Shown: piece by piece, positions 1-8,588 of the stretch | How the letters are laid out: each line of letters opens with the position of its first letter | Position numbering within the stretch: position 1 is the stretch's first letter | DNA from: Streptomyces sp. DT2A-34 | GTDB lineage: Bacteria; Actinomycetota; Actinomycetes; Streptomycetales; Streptomycetaceae | Assembly: GCF_030499515.1 (NCBI RefSeq) | Contig: NZ_JASTWJ010000001.1 | Coordinates: 310,001-374,000, forward strand | Direction of reading: 5' to 3' | Length of the DNA: 64,000 nt | Made by a program: the position numbers and the translations under genes | Notes under the pieces: generated by a model | What the model was told of the DNA's origin: nothing | Databases searched by the model: none | Seen by the model: only the letters and a program-made list of their open reading frames with translations

Positions 1-954
1 CAGGGCGGTGACCACGGCGTGGCTGACGTCGCGGACGGTGCCCGCGGTGGCGAGGGCGGCGGCCAGACGCTGGACGCGGGCCACGTCGGTGACCTCGGCG
101 CGCAGGGTGGAGGTGTCGGCGACGGTGCCGACGAGGCGGGCCGGGTTGCCCTCGCCGCCGGGCAGGAGCCGGCCGCGCAGCCTGAGCCACTTGGGCGGTC
201 CGGTGGGCTGCAGGACCCGGAACTCCAGCTCACGTTCTCCGATGGACATGTGGCCGGCCTCGACGACGGACATCAGCGACGGCAGGTCCTCCGGGACGGT
301 CAGGCCCAGCAGGGTCTCGACCTTGCCGTCGAAGTCCGCCGGGCCGAGGCCGAACAGCTCCAGGATGTCGTCGCCGACCTCGACGCGGCCGCTGTCCATG
401 GCGAGGCTGAACGCGCCGGCCTGCAGCTCGCCGCCCTCGGCGACCGCGGGCAGGGCGGGAAAGGCGACGGCCTCGGCGACCAGCTCCAGGCACACGCGGT
501 CCTCGGTGTCGAAGCCGCCCGGGCTCTCGCTCACGGCCAGCACACAGCCGCCGCCGTCGTCGCCGTGAGCGGGCAGGACGGCCAGGTGGAAGTCCCGTGA
601 CGGCGCCCGTCGCGACGCCGCGGAGTCGGCGACCTCCTCCGGGGTGAGCCAGACGGAGCGGCCGGTGCGGTGGGCGTCGGCGACCGGGGACCGTCCGGCC
701 GGGGCGTAGCCGTCGCGCAGTCCGTACAGGGTCCGGGGCACGCCCACGGACTCGATCAGGCACAGCAGCTCGCCGTCCTCGCTCGGCGTGTACACGGCGG
801 CGAAGGCGGCCCCGCTGAAGACGAGCGCCTGCTCCAGGACCCGGCGCAGCCGCTCGGGCGAGTCCGGCTCGACGGCAAGCGCCTTCAGGGCACCTTCGGC
901 GCGCAGACTCCTCGTCCTGCGTCCCGCGGCGCCCTCATTGACCACGTCCGCCAT
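1..954 (-). CDS. GAF/PAS sensor protein, N-terminal part (probable SpoIIE-type phosphatase)
   Basis: The frame is open from the ATG at 954 to the left edge (318 codons), so the C-terminus is missing. The first ~150 residues look like a GAF domain (FSGAAFAAVYTPSEDGELL, then ESVGVPRTLYGLRDGY). A PAS-like domain follows (LELFGLGPADFDG, then ERELEFRVLQPTGPPKWLRL). A second sensor module begins at the edge (AAALATAGTVRDVSHAVV). In Streptomyces this order usually precedes a PP2C/SpoIIE phosphatase domain, as in the intact gene at 8589-10733, but the catalytic part is not in view, so the phosphatase assignment is inferred. It is divergent from ramC. Confidence 0.7.
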   Translation of the reverse strand, partial: MADVVNEGAAGRRTRSLRAEGALKALAVEPDSPERLRRVLEQALVFSGAAFAAVYTPSEDGELLCLIESVGVPRTLYGLRDGYAPAGRSPVADAHRTGRSVWLTPEEVADSAASRRAPSRDFHLAVLPAHGDDGGGCVLAVSESPGGFDTEDRVCLELVAEAVAFPALPAVAEGGELQAGAFSLAMDSGRVEVGDDILELFGLGPADFDGKVETLLGLTVPEDLPSLMSVVEAGHMSIGERELEFRVLQPTGPPKWLRLRGRLLPGGEGNPARLVGTVADTSTLRAEVTDVARVQRLAAALATAGTVRDVSHAVVTAL

Positions 955-1042
955 TACAGCGCTTATGAGACACCTGCGCAGCCCCTGTGACCGTTCGATG
1001 AAGCGTCGACGAGGGCGGCGCTCGAAATCCTCCGAACAGTTC

Positions 1043-1141
1043 TTGACGCATGCGTTCCGCACGGTGATCTCGTGACAGGCATGACTGTCCGTGCCCGCCC
1101 GGCCGCTGGAAGTCTCGGCGTCGGGCCACGGAGGGGGACGC
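1043..1141 (+). promoter_or_regulatory. ramC upstream region with possible promoter
   Basis: Short intergenic region between the divergent sensor gene and ramC. A TTGACG hexamer at 1043-1048 could be a -35 element, but no convincing -10 follows. A strong ribosome binding site (GGAGGGGG) lies just before the ATG at 1142. RamR binds upstream of ramC in S. coelicolor (known); I could not identify its repeats here with confidence. Confidence 0.3.
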
Positions 1142-3748
1142 ATGGACAAGCGGTACGAGGTGTACGCGCTCGCCGACCGGCACTTCTACGAGACGCCTGA
1201 ACGCATGCCGGCGGAGACGCCGGGCACCGGGCTCGGCTACGAGACGGCCCGGCGCGAGGTGCCGGAGGGCTGGGACGCGGCGCGCATCGGTGACTGGCTG
1301 ACGCTCACGCCGCTCGACGCGGACGGGGCGCCGGTGCCGGGCCCGGCCCAGGGCTGGAAGATCCATGCCTCGGCCACCCGGGCGGGCGCGGAGCGGGTCG
1401 CCGCGATCGTGTGGGACTACTGCGTGCCCCGGCGCATCCCGTTCAAGTTCGTGCCCGGTCCGCATCTGCTGCATCTGCGCAACACCAAGTACGCGGCCCG
1501 CGACACCAGCGGCAAGTTCGTCACGATCTACCCGGCCGACGAGGAGCAGCTGCACGTCGTGCTGCGCGAACTCGGCAAGCTCCTGGAGGGCTTCGAGGGG
1601 CCGTACATCCTCACCGATCTGCGGTGGTACGACGGCCCGCTCTACGTCCGCTACGGCGCTTTCGCCCGCACCTTCGTCGTCGACGAGCGCGGCTCGCTCG
1701 TGCCGGCGGTGGTGGACGGCGAGGGCAAGCGGGTGCCGGACCGGCGGGCGCCGTCCTTCCAGGTGCCCGAGTGGGTGACGCTGCCGGCCTTCCTGGAGCC
1801 GCATCTGACGGCACGCAACACCACGACGGTGGGCGAGCTGCCGTACCGCATCGAGAAGGCGCTGCACTTCTCCAACGGCGGCGGGGTGTACGCGGGCACC
1901 GACACGCGGGACGGGCGCAAGGTCGTGTTGAAGGAGGGGCGTCCGCACGCGGGGCTGGCCGCCGACGGGGCGGACGCGATCGCGCGGCTGGAGCGGGAGA
2001 AGGCGGCCCTGGAGCAGGTGGCGGGGACGGGCGTGGTGCCGGAGGTGCGGGACTGGTTCACGCTCGGCGACCACCGGTTCCTCGTCATGGACTTCCTGGA
2101 GGGGCGCCCGCTGAACTCGTTCTTCGCCGAGCGGCATCCGCTGCTCACCCCGGACCCCGACCCGAAGGCGGTGGCCGAGTACACGGCGTGGGCGGTGCGC
2201 ATCCACGGGGCGGTGGAGCGGGCGGTGGAGGCGGTGCACGCGCGCGGGATCGTCTTCAACGACCTGCACGTCTTCAACATCATGGTCGGCCCCGACGAGG
2301 AGTCGGTGTCCCTGCTCGACTTCGAGGCGGCGGCGCCGGTCGAGGAGAACGGCCGGCAGGTGGTCGCCCACCCCGGCTTCTTCGCCCCGCCGGACCGCAA
2401 GGGCATCGACGTCGACCGCTACGCGCTGGCCTGTCTGCGGCTCGCCCTGTTCCTGCCGGTCACCACGTTGTTCGTGGTGGACCGGGGGAAGGCGGCCCAC
2501 CTGGCGGAGGTGATCCTCCGTCAGTTCCCGGACGTACCGAAGGAGTTCCTCGACGAGGCGGTCGCGGAGATCACCCGGGACACCGCCGTGCGCGCGCCTT
2601 CCTTCGTCGAACCGGGCGACTGGCCGTACAGCCGCGACTCCATGGTCAAGGCGCTGCTCGCCTCGGCGACCCCGGAGCGCGACGACCGGCTCTTCCCCGG
2701 CGACATCACGCAGTTCAACGACGGCGGCGGCCTCGGGCTCGCGCACGGCGCGGCCGGGGTGCTGTACGCGCTGGACTCGGTCGGCGCCGAGCGGTACGAG
2801 GAGGGCGAGCGCTGGCTGCTGGCCCGGACCGCGCCGCCGCCGACGGGCACACCGCTGGGGCTGTACGACGGTCTCGCGGGCGTCGCCCACGTCCTGGACC
2901 GGCTCGGTCACCGCCAGCGCGCCCTCGACCTGGTCGAGCGCGTCCTCGCGGAACGGTGGCAGAACCTCTCCTCCGACCTGCACGGCGGACTGGCCGGACT
3001 CGGGCTGGTCCTCGGCGAACTGGCCCGCACGACCGGCGAGTCGGAGCTGCGCGGCCGTGCCGCCGAGGTCGCCGACATCCTCGTAAGTCGACTCGCGCAG
3101 CCCCTTCCGGAGACCCCGAAGCGACGCCGGGCCGGGCTGCTGCGAGGGGCGAGCGGTCCCGCGCTCTTCCTGCTGCGGCAGTACGAACGCACCGGTGAGC
3201 CCCTGCTGTTGAAGGCCGCCGAAGTGGCGCTGCGCCGGGACCTGGACTGCTGCATGACGCACCCGACCGGCTCGCTGGAGGTCGACGAGGGCTGGCGGAC
3301 GCTGCCGTACCTCGGTGACGGGAGCGCGGGCATCGGGATGGTCCTGGACGACTACCTCGCCCACGGCGCCGACACCGACGGGGAATTCGAGCGGGCCCGC
3401 GCCGGGATACTGACCGCCGCCACCAGCCGCTTCTACGTACAGCCCGGCCTCTTCCAGGGCCGCGCCGGGATGATCCTGCACCTCGCCCGCACGGACACGC
3501 CCGGCGCGAGCGGGAAGCGGCTCGCCGAGCAGATCGACGGGCTCGGCTGGTTCTCGATGGACTACCAGGGCCAACTGGCCTTCCCCGGCCACCAGATGAT
3601 GCGGCTGTCGATGGACCTGGGCACCGGAACGGCAGGGTGCCTGCTCGCGCTCGGCGCGGCCCACGCGGCCCCCGGCGATCCGGCCACCGCTCACCTGCCG
3701 TTCCTGCCGCCGCTCGGGCGGCCCCACATACGCGGTTCCGCGACTTGA
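1142..3748 (+). CDS. ramC: Class III lanthionine synthetase (RamC/AmfT)
   Basis: 868 aa, the usual LanKC size and order: N-terminal phospho-Ser/Thr lyase (~1-220), Ser/Thr kinase (~230-500) and LanC-like cyclase (~520-868). Kinase marks are VLKEGRP (~261), the catalytic-loop motif FNDLHVFN (~372) and DFE (~392). The cyclase half has glycine-rich helices (LHGGLAGLGLVL, GDGSAGIGMVL, GRAGMILHL). Class III cyclases typically lack the LanC zinc ligands. It phosphorylates, dehydrates and cyclises RamS in the cytoplasm. The ATG at 1142 is chosen over the upstream in-frame GTG at 1091 because of the GGAGGGGG site. It is first in the ramC-S-A-B operon. Confidence 0.95.
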   Translation: MDKRYEVYALADRHFYETPERMPAETPGTGLGYETARREVPEGWDAARIGDWLTLTPLDADGAPVPGPAQGWKIHASATRAGAERVAAIVWDYCVPRRIPFKFVPGPHLLHLRNTKYAARDTSGKFVTIYPADEEQLHVVLRELGKLLEGFEGPYILTDLRWYDGPLYVRYGAFARTFVVDERGSLVPAVVDGEGKRVPDRRAPSFQVPEWVTLPAFLEPHLTARNTTTVGELPYRIEKALHFSNGGGVYAGTDTRDGRKVVLKEGRPHAGLAADGADAIARLEREKAALEQVAGTGVVPEVRDWFTLGDHRFLVMDFLEGRPLNSFFAERHPLLTPDPDPKAVAEYTAWAVRIHGAVERAVEAVHARGIVFNDLHVFNIMVGPDEESVSLLDFEAAAPVEENGRQVVAHPGFFAPPDRKGIDVDRYALACLRLALFLPVTTLFVVDRGKAAHLAEVILRQFPDVPKEFLDEAVAEITRDTAVRAPSFVEPGDWPYSRDSMVKALLASATPERDDRLFPGDITQFNDGGGLGLAHGAAGVLYALDSVGAERYEEGERWLLARTAPPPTGTPLGLYDGLAGVAHVLDRLGHRQRALDLVERVLAERWQNLSSDLHGGLAGLGLVLGELARTTGESELRGRAAEVADILVSRLAQPLPETPKRRRAGLLRGASGPALFLLRQYERTGEPLLLKAAEVALRRDLDCCMTHPTGSLEVDEGWRTLPYLGDGSAGIGMVLDDYLAHGADTDGEFERARAGILTAATSRFYVQPGLFQGRAGMILHLARTDTPGASGKRLAEQIDGLGWFSMDYQGQLAFPGHQMMRLSMDLGTGTAGCLLALGAAHAAPGDPATAHLPFLPPLGRPHIRGSAT

Positions 3749-3808
3749 CGGAGCCGTGACCCAACCCCGTCCCCACGAGTGGACGACACCGATAGGAAGG
3801 AAGGCGAC

Positions 3809-3925
3809 ATGGCACTTCTCGACCTGCAGGCGATGGAGTCCGAGGAGCACACGGGCGGCGGCGGCGCCAGCACGCTCAGTCTGCTGTCCTGCGTCAGCGC
3901 GGCGAGCCTGACGCTCTGTCTCTGA
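3809..3925 (+). CDS. ramS: SapB-type class III lanthipeptide precursor (RamS/AmfS)
   Basis: 38 aa. The leader starts MALLDLQAMES, the LLDLQ-type motif recognised by class III synthetases. The core holds two adjacent S-x2-S-x3-C motifs, STLSLLSC (21-28) and SAASLTLC (30-37), the pattern made into lanthionine or labionin rings. A tetra-glycine stretch (16-19) lies near the likely leader/core boundary. RBS AGGAAGGAAGG precedes the ATG. It sits 60 bp after ramC and before the transporters, as in known ram/amf loci. The mature product should be a SapB-like amphiphilic peptide that lowers surface tension for aerial growth; the exact cleavage site is not visible. Confidence 0.95.
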   Translation: MALLDLQAMESEEHTGGGGASTLSLLSCVSAASLTLCL

Positions 3926-4070
3926 CGATCACCGTGCGCCCATGACTCCGGGCGGTCCGCTCCCGCGAGGGAAGGACCGCCCGGGGTCCTGCACACCGTC
4001 CTGGACACCGTTCTGCACACGGCTCTGCACACGGTTTCTGCACACACCGAGGGGTGAGGGGTGCAGCCCC

Positions 4071-5852
4071 ATGACACAAGCCATCAGGACGCTGCCCGGG
4101 CCGCTCGGTCCGGCCCCCGCCCGCTGTCTGGTCCTGTGCCTGGTGAGCACGGCCGCCACCGGCGCCGGTCTGCTGCTGCCCGCCGCGCTGGGGCACACCC
4201 TCGACCTGCTGCTGACGCGGGCCCCGGCGACCCGCTGGGTGCTGTACTGCGCCGCGATCGTCGTACTGCTCGCCCTGCTCGACGCCTGCGAGACCGTGCT
4301 GGGCGGCACGGTGGACGCCCGCACCACCGCCTGGCTGCGCCGACGTCTGACCGGGCATGTCCTGGCCGTCGGCCCGCGCGCCGCCGCACGCTTCGGACCC
4401 GGAGACCTCGTCGCCCGCCTCGTCGGCAACGCCGCCCAGGCCGGCACGGCACCGACCGCCCGGGCCGCTCTGCTCGCCGCGCTCGCCGGACCTGTCGGGG
4501 CCGTGGTGGCCCTCGCTCTGATCGACCCGTGGCTCGCGGCCGTGCTGCTGGCCGGAGCACCGGTGCTGGCCCTGCTGCTGCGCGCCTTCGCCCGCGACAC
4601 CAGGGAATGCGTGACGCGCTACCAGCAGGCCCAGGGCCGGATGGCGCAGGCCCTCTCGGAAGCCGTCGGAGGCCATCGCACCATCGAGGCGGCGGGTACG
4701 GCCGACCGGGAGACGGCACGGATCCTGCGGCCGTTGCCCGAACTGTCCGACGCCGGGCACCGTATGTGGCGGGTGCAGGGGCGGGCCGCGGGCCGGTCCG
4801 TCGCCGTGGCCCCGCTGCTCCAACTCGGCGTCGTCGCCGTGGCCGGGGTCCTGCTCGCCGGCCACCGGCTGACGGTGGGCGAGGTGCTCGCGGCCTCCCG
4901 GTACGCGGTCCTCGCCACCGGCGTCGGCGTGCTGGTCGGCCATCTCGCGGGCCTGGCGCGGGCCCGAGCGGCGACCGCCCGCCTCGGCGAGGTGCTCGCC
5001 GAACCGGCTCCCGGCTACGGAGACCGCTCGCTCCCGCCCGGCCCGGGCCGGCTGGAACTGCGCGGGGTGACCGCCCGGCGCGGTGGGCGTGCCGTGCTCG
5101 ACGGCGTCGACCTCGTGGTGCCCGGCGGCACGACGCTCGCCGTGGTGGGCCGGTCGGGCGCGGGCAAGTCGCTGCTCGCCGCGGTCGCCGGGCGGCTGGC
5201 CGAGCCGGACGCCGGAGAGGTGCTGCTCGACGGGGTGCCGTTGCGCGCACTCACCCACGGCGCACTGCGCCGGGCCGTCGGTCACGCCTTCGAGCGCCCC
5301 GCCCTGCTGGGCGGCACGGTCGAGGAGGAGATCGGTCTCGCCCTGTCGTCCCCCTCCCCCGCCCGCATCCGGGAGGCGTCCCGTACGGCCCACGCGGACG
5401 ACTTCGTGCGCCGCCTCCCCCGGGGTTACGCCACCGCCGTCGCCGACGCCCCGCGCTCCGGCGGGGAGTCCCAACGCCTCGGCCTCGCCCGGGCGTTCGC
5501 CCACGGCGGCCGTCTGCTGATTCTCGACGACGCCCTCTCCAGCCTCGACACGGTGACCGAGGCGCGCATCACCGCGGCCCTGGTCGACGGCGGCCCGCAC
5601 GCCGGCACCCGGCTCCTGATCGCCCACCGCGCCGCCACGGCCGCCCGCGCGGACGCGGTGGCCTGGCTGGACGGGGGGCGGGTGCGGGCGGTGGGGCCAC
5701 ACGAGCGGCTGTGGCGGATCCCCGAGTACCGGGCGGTGTTCGCGGACGGAGGGGTCGCGGACGGAGGGGTCGCGGACGGAGGGGTCGCGAACGGAGGGGT
5801 CGCGAACGGAGGGTTCGCGGATGGGAAGTTCGCGGATGGGGAGCGGCCATGA
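4071..5852 (+). CDS. ramA: ABC transporter, fused permease/ATPase (RamA/AmfB)
   Basis: 593 aa half-transporter: six-helix membrane domain (~1-310) then ATPase with Walker A GRSGAGKS (~361), a signature-like SGGESQRLGLA (~463, Glu instead of the usual Gln) and Walker B LLILDDALSSLD (~482). It probably pairs with RamB to export the modified RamS peptide. The start is the ATG at 4071; the frame is open from 3942, but the earlier part lies in the ramS-ramA spacer. The C-terminus ends in repeated VADGG/VANGG pentapeptides coded by 15-bp tandem repeats (5746-5840), not part of the ABC fold. Its stop overlaps the ramB start (ATGA). Confidence 0.92.
   Translation: MTQAIRTLPGPLGPAPARCLVLCLVSTAATGAGLLLPAALGHTLDLLLTRAPATRWVLYCAAIVVLLALLDACETVLGGTVDARTTAWLRRRLTGHVLAVGPRAAARFGPGDLVARLVGNAAQAGTAPTARAALLAALAGPVGAVVALALIDPWLAAVLLAGAPVLALLLRAFARDTRECVTRYQQAQGRMAQALSEAVGGHRTIEAAGTADRETARILRPLPELSDAGHRMWRVQGRAAGRSVAVAPLLQLGVVAVAGVLLAGHRLTVGEVLAASRYAVLATGVGVLVGHLAGLARARAATARLGEVLAEPAPGYGDRSLPPGPGRLELRGVTARRGGRAVLDGVDLVVPGGTTLAVVGRSGAGKSLLAAVAGRLAEPDAGEVLLDGVPLRALTHGALRRAVGHAFERPALLGGTVEEEIGLALSSPSPARIREASRTAHADDFVRRLPRGYATAVADAPRSGGESQRLGLARAFAHGGRLLILDDALSSLDTVTEARITAALVDGGPHAGTRLLIAHRAATAARADAVAWLDGGRVRAVGPHERLWRIPEYRAVFADGGVADGGVADGGVANGGVANGGFADGKFADGERP
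5746..5840 (+). repeat. 15-bp in-frame tandem repeat at the ramA 3' end
   Basis: About six near-identical copies of GGAGGGGTCGCGGAC, some with GCGAAC in place of GCGGAC, the last ones degenerate. They encode VADGG/VANGG pentapeptides at the RamA C-terminus. Because the unit is a multiple of three, copy-number change would keep the frame and the overlapping ramB start. Confidence 0.85.
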
Positions 5853-7768
5853 CCGAGGGCGTCCACCGGCGCGGCCTGCGCTTCCTGCGGGACCGGTGGC
5901 GGGTCGTGGTGCGGCTGGCCGGCTGGTCCGTTCTGGAGACCGGGCAGACCTTCCTCACCGGGTACGCGCTCGCCCGCGCCCTGGACGACGGGTTTCTGGC
6001 CGGGCGTCCCGGGATCGGGCTCGCCTGGCTGGGCGTGGCCGGACTCGGCGTGCTCGTCGGGGCGTACGGCACCGTACGGGTGTACGGCGCGGTCGCCGCG
6101 CTGGTCGAACCGCTCCGGGACCGGCTGGTCGCACGGGTCGTCTCACGCGGCGTGCGGGAGGCGGACGCCGGGGCGCTGTCCGGGCTGACACAGCAGGTCG
6201 AGATCGCGCGGGACACCTTCGCCGGGCTGGTGATGGTGTCGCGTTCGTTCGTGTTCACCGCGGCCGGCGCCGTCGCGGGACTGGTGTCGCTCGACCCGCT
6301 GCTCCTGCTGGTCGTCGGGCCTCCGCTCGCCGCGGGTCTCGGCCTGTTCGCGGCGACGCTGCGACCGCTGGCCCGCCGCCAGGAGGCGTTCCTCGTCGCC
6401 GACGAGGCGCTGGCCGACCGGCTCGGCGCCGTCTGCCCGGGACTGCGGGACATCACGGCGGCCGGTGCGGAGGAACGGGTCGCCGCCGCCACGGGAAGCC
6501 GTGTCGACGCCGAGTTCCGGGCCGCCCGCTCCCTCGCCCGCTGGGGTGTCCTGCGCGTGGCCTCGCTCGCGCTCGGCGGCCAACTCCCGATCGTGCTGCT
6601 CCTCGCCTGCGCACCCTGGCTCCTCGACCACGGCGTCACCCCCGGCGCCCTGGTGGGCGCCCTCGCCTACGTCACCCAGTCCCTGCTGCCCGCCCTGCAC
6701 AACCTGGTCCACGGCCTGGGCACCAGCGGCTCACGCCTGGCGGTGGTACTGCGCCGCCTGACCCGCGAAACCTCCTCCGGAGCGGGGGCCGGGACTGGGA
6801 CCAGGGCCGAGGCCGACCCGGATTCGGCGCCCCGTACACGCCCCGCCGACGGAACCACCGCGCCCCCCACCCACCCCGCCGAAGCACCCTCCGGCCCACC
6901 CGTCCTCTCCCTCCGCTCCGTCACCTTCGCCTACGGCCCCGACGCGACCCCCGTGATCGACGATCTGGACCTCACCCTCCTGCCCGGTGCTCACCTGGCC
7001 GTCGTCGGACCGAGCGGTATCGGGAAGTCCACACTCGCCGCGCTGGTCGCCGGGTTGCTGGAGCCGGGTCGTGGCACCGTCCGGCTCTGCGGGCACCCGG
7101 TGCCGGGGCCCGAGGCTGCCGCGCTGCGGGTGCTCATCCCACAGGAGGCGTACGTGTTCACCGGCACGCTCGCCGAGAACCTCGGGCATCTGCGGCCGGA
7201 CCCCGTGCCCGAGGCGGAGTTGGTCGCCGCGGCCGAGGCCGTGGGGCTCCTGCCGCTGTTCGAGGCGCTCGGCGGGCCCACCGCGGCGGTGGATCCGGCG
7301 GCGCTCTCCGCGGGCGAACGGCAGCTCATCGCCCTGACCAGGGCCTATCTCTCCCACGCCCCGCTCGCCCTGCTCGACGAGGCGACCTGCCACCTGGACG
7401 CGCGGGCCGAGGAGCGCGCGGAACGGGCCTTCGCCGAGCGGCCGGGCGGCACCCTGGTGGTCGTCGCGCACCGCATCAGCTCGGCCCGCCGCGCCGACCG
7501 CGTACTCGTCATGGACGGCCGGCACACGGCGTACGGCACCCACGACGAACTCGTGTGCCGCTCGGCGTCGTACCGCGCTCTCGTGGGCAGCTGGACGCCC
7601 GAGCCGTCAGAGCCATCCCTCGCCCTGCGAGATCCGGATCGCGTCGATCCGATTGCGGGCCCCGGTCTTGCGGGTGATGGCCGCCATGTAGTTGCGCACG
7701 GTCCCGTGGGACAGATGCAGGCTCCCCGCGATCTCCGCCACCGAGGCTCCCTCGGCGGCGAGGGATAA
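5849..7768 (+). CDS. ramB: ABC transporter, fused permease/ATPase (RamB/AmfA)
   Basis: 639 aa half-transporter: membrane domain (~1-310), a Pro/Thr/Ala-rich linker (~310-350), then ATPase with Walker A GPSGIGKS (~386), signature LSAGERQ (~485) and Walker B LALLDEATCHLD (~504). Partner of RamA in SapB export. The start overlaps the ramA stop (ATGA at 5849-5852). The fold ends near LVGSWTPEPSE; about 50 more residues are read through the antisense of ramR. The TAA stop at 7766-7768 is the exact complement of the only TTA codon I found in ramR. Confidence 0.9.
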   Translation: MTEGVHRRGLRFLRDRWRVVVRLAGWSVLETGQTFLTGYALARALDDGFLAGRPGIGLAWLGVAGLGVLVGAYGTVRVYGAVAALVEPLRDRLVARVVSRGVREADAGALSGLTQQVEIARDTFAGLVMVSRSFVFTAAGAVAGLVSLDPLLLLVVGPPLAAGLGLFAATLRPLARRQEAFLVADEALADRLGAVCPGLRDITAAGAEERVAAATGSRVDAEFRAARSLARWGVLRVASLALGGQLPIVLLLACAPWLLDHGVTPGALVGALAYVTQSLLPALHNLVHGLGTSGSRLAVVLRRLTRETSSGAGAGTGTRAEADPDSAPRTRPADGTTAPPTHPAEAPSGPPVLSLRSVTFAYGPDATPVIDDLDLTLLPGAHLAVVGPSGIGKSTLAALVAGLLEPGRGTVRLCGHPVPGPEAAALRVLIPQEAYVFTGTLAENLGHLRPDPVPEAELVAAAEAVGLLPLFEALGGPTAAVDPAALSAGERQLIALTRAYLSHAPLALLDEATCHLDARAEERAERAFAERPGGTLVVVAHRISSARRADRVLVMDGRHTAYGTHDELVCRSASYRALVGSWTPEPSEPSLALRDPDRVDPIAGPGLAGDGRHVVAHGPVGQMQAPRDLRHRGSLGGEG

Positions 7769-8215
7769 CACGCTCAGTTCCCGACGGGTCAGCGGCATCT
7801 CGGCGGCCTTGAGGAAACCGAAGCCCAGCGAGTCGTCGACGAAACGTTTTCCCTCCGCGACCCTCCGGATCCCGTGCACGAGCTGCTCGGGCGAGCCCTC
7901 CTTGTCCACGTAGCCGAGCGCCCCGGCCTCGGCGGCCCGCTTCAGCAGCCCCGGCCGGTGCGCGCTGGCCAGCACGAGGAGCGGGGGCGGTGTGCGGCCC
8001 GCCTCGCGTGTGCGGAGGTCGCCCAGCGGCGGGATGCCGTAGGCGTCCGAGCAGTCGAGGTCGGCCGCGCAGACGTCCGGCCGCAGGGACCGCAGACGGC
8101 CGGGTGCGCTCTGCCACGAGGTGTCGAACACCCCGAGGTCGGGTTCTTTGCGCAGCCACTCCGCCAGGACCGATCTGACCAGACACGTGTCGTGCACAAG
8201 AAGCACCCGAATCAC
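7607..8215 (-). CDS. ramR: Orphan NarL/LuxR-type response regulator (RamR/AmfR)
   Basis: 202 aa: N-terminal receiver domain (IRVLLVHD..., then DVCAADLDCSD, with later LVLAS and GYVDKEG) and C-terminal LuxR helix-turn-helix (LTRRELSVLSLAAEG, then GTVRNYMAAITRKTGARNR). The GTG at 8215 is chosen: it follows GAAGGGACGG and gives IRVLLVHD next to the start; the ATG at 8272 would add 19 residues of no recognisable fold. In S. coelicolor RamR activates ramCSAB (known). No sensor kinase is adjacent. Codon 150 (7766-7768) is TTA, implying dependence on the bldA tRNA. It is convergent with ramB and overlaps it by 162 bp. Confidence 0.93.
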   Translation of the reverse strand: MIRVLLVHDTCLVRSVLAEWLRKEPDLGVFDTSWQSAPGRLRSLRPDVCAADLDCSDAYGIPPLGDLRTREAGRTPPPLLVLASAHRPGLLKRAAEAGALGYVDKEGSPEQLVHGIRRVAEGKRFVDDSLGFGFLKAAEMPLTRRELSVLSLAAEGASVAEIAGSLHLSHGTVRNYMAAITRKTGARNRIDAIRISQGEGWL

Positions 8216-8588
8216 TGCCCGTCCCTTCAACTCGCCGTGCACCGGTTCCGTGGTGAGGAGCGCGTGCCCCATTGTTCGTGTTCGGCACCACCACCGGGCA
8301 CGAAGAACCGGCCATCAGGGTGCGCGGGGGCGCACGCGGGGCGCCCGTCCGCTGCCCCGCGCTTCGACTGCGGGGCATGCCCCAAGGCCGAGGGGGTATG
8401 CGGCGGATCTCGCCCTGCCGGGGGTACCCGTGTGCCCGTGTACGGTCCCGCGCCGGTGCCGCCGGGGGGCAGCCGGGCGCTCGCCGTGCGCGAAGGGCCG
8501 CGAGGGAGGAGATTTGAGCCCTGGGGCCCGGCGCGCGTGAGCGGCTCGGGTCGCCTCCGGGGCGCGCCCGTGCGAGGAGGTGATCGGC
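8216..8588. other. Divergent intergenic region, ramR / phosphatase
   Basis: 373 bp between the divergent starts of ramR and the downstream phosphatase gene. It must hold both promoters, but I cannot identify convincing -35/-10 elements or operators. A good ribosome binding site (GAGGAGGTGATC) ends it. Confidence 0.4.

Noticed and set aside
935..3850. A 971-codon minus-strand open frame opposite ramC, and similar long frames such as 7509-10811 minus
   Set aside because: These are antisense shadows of real GC-rich genes: Arg/Gly/Pro-rich with no recognisable domains, while the plus strand codes clear families.
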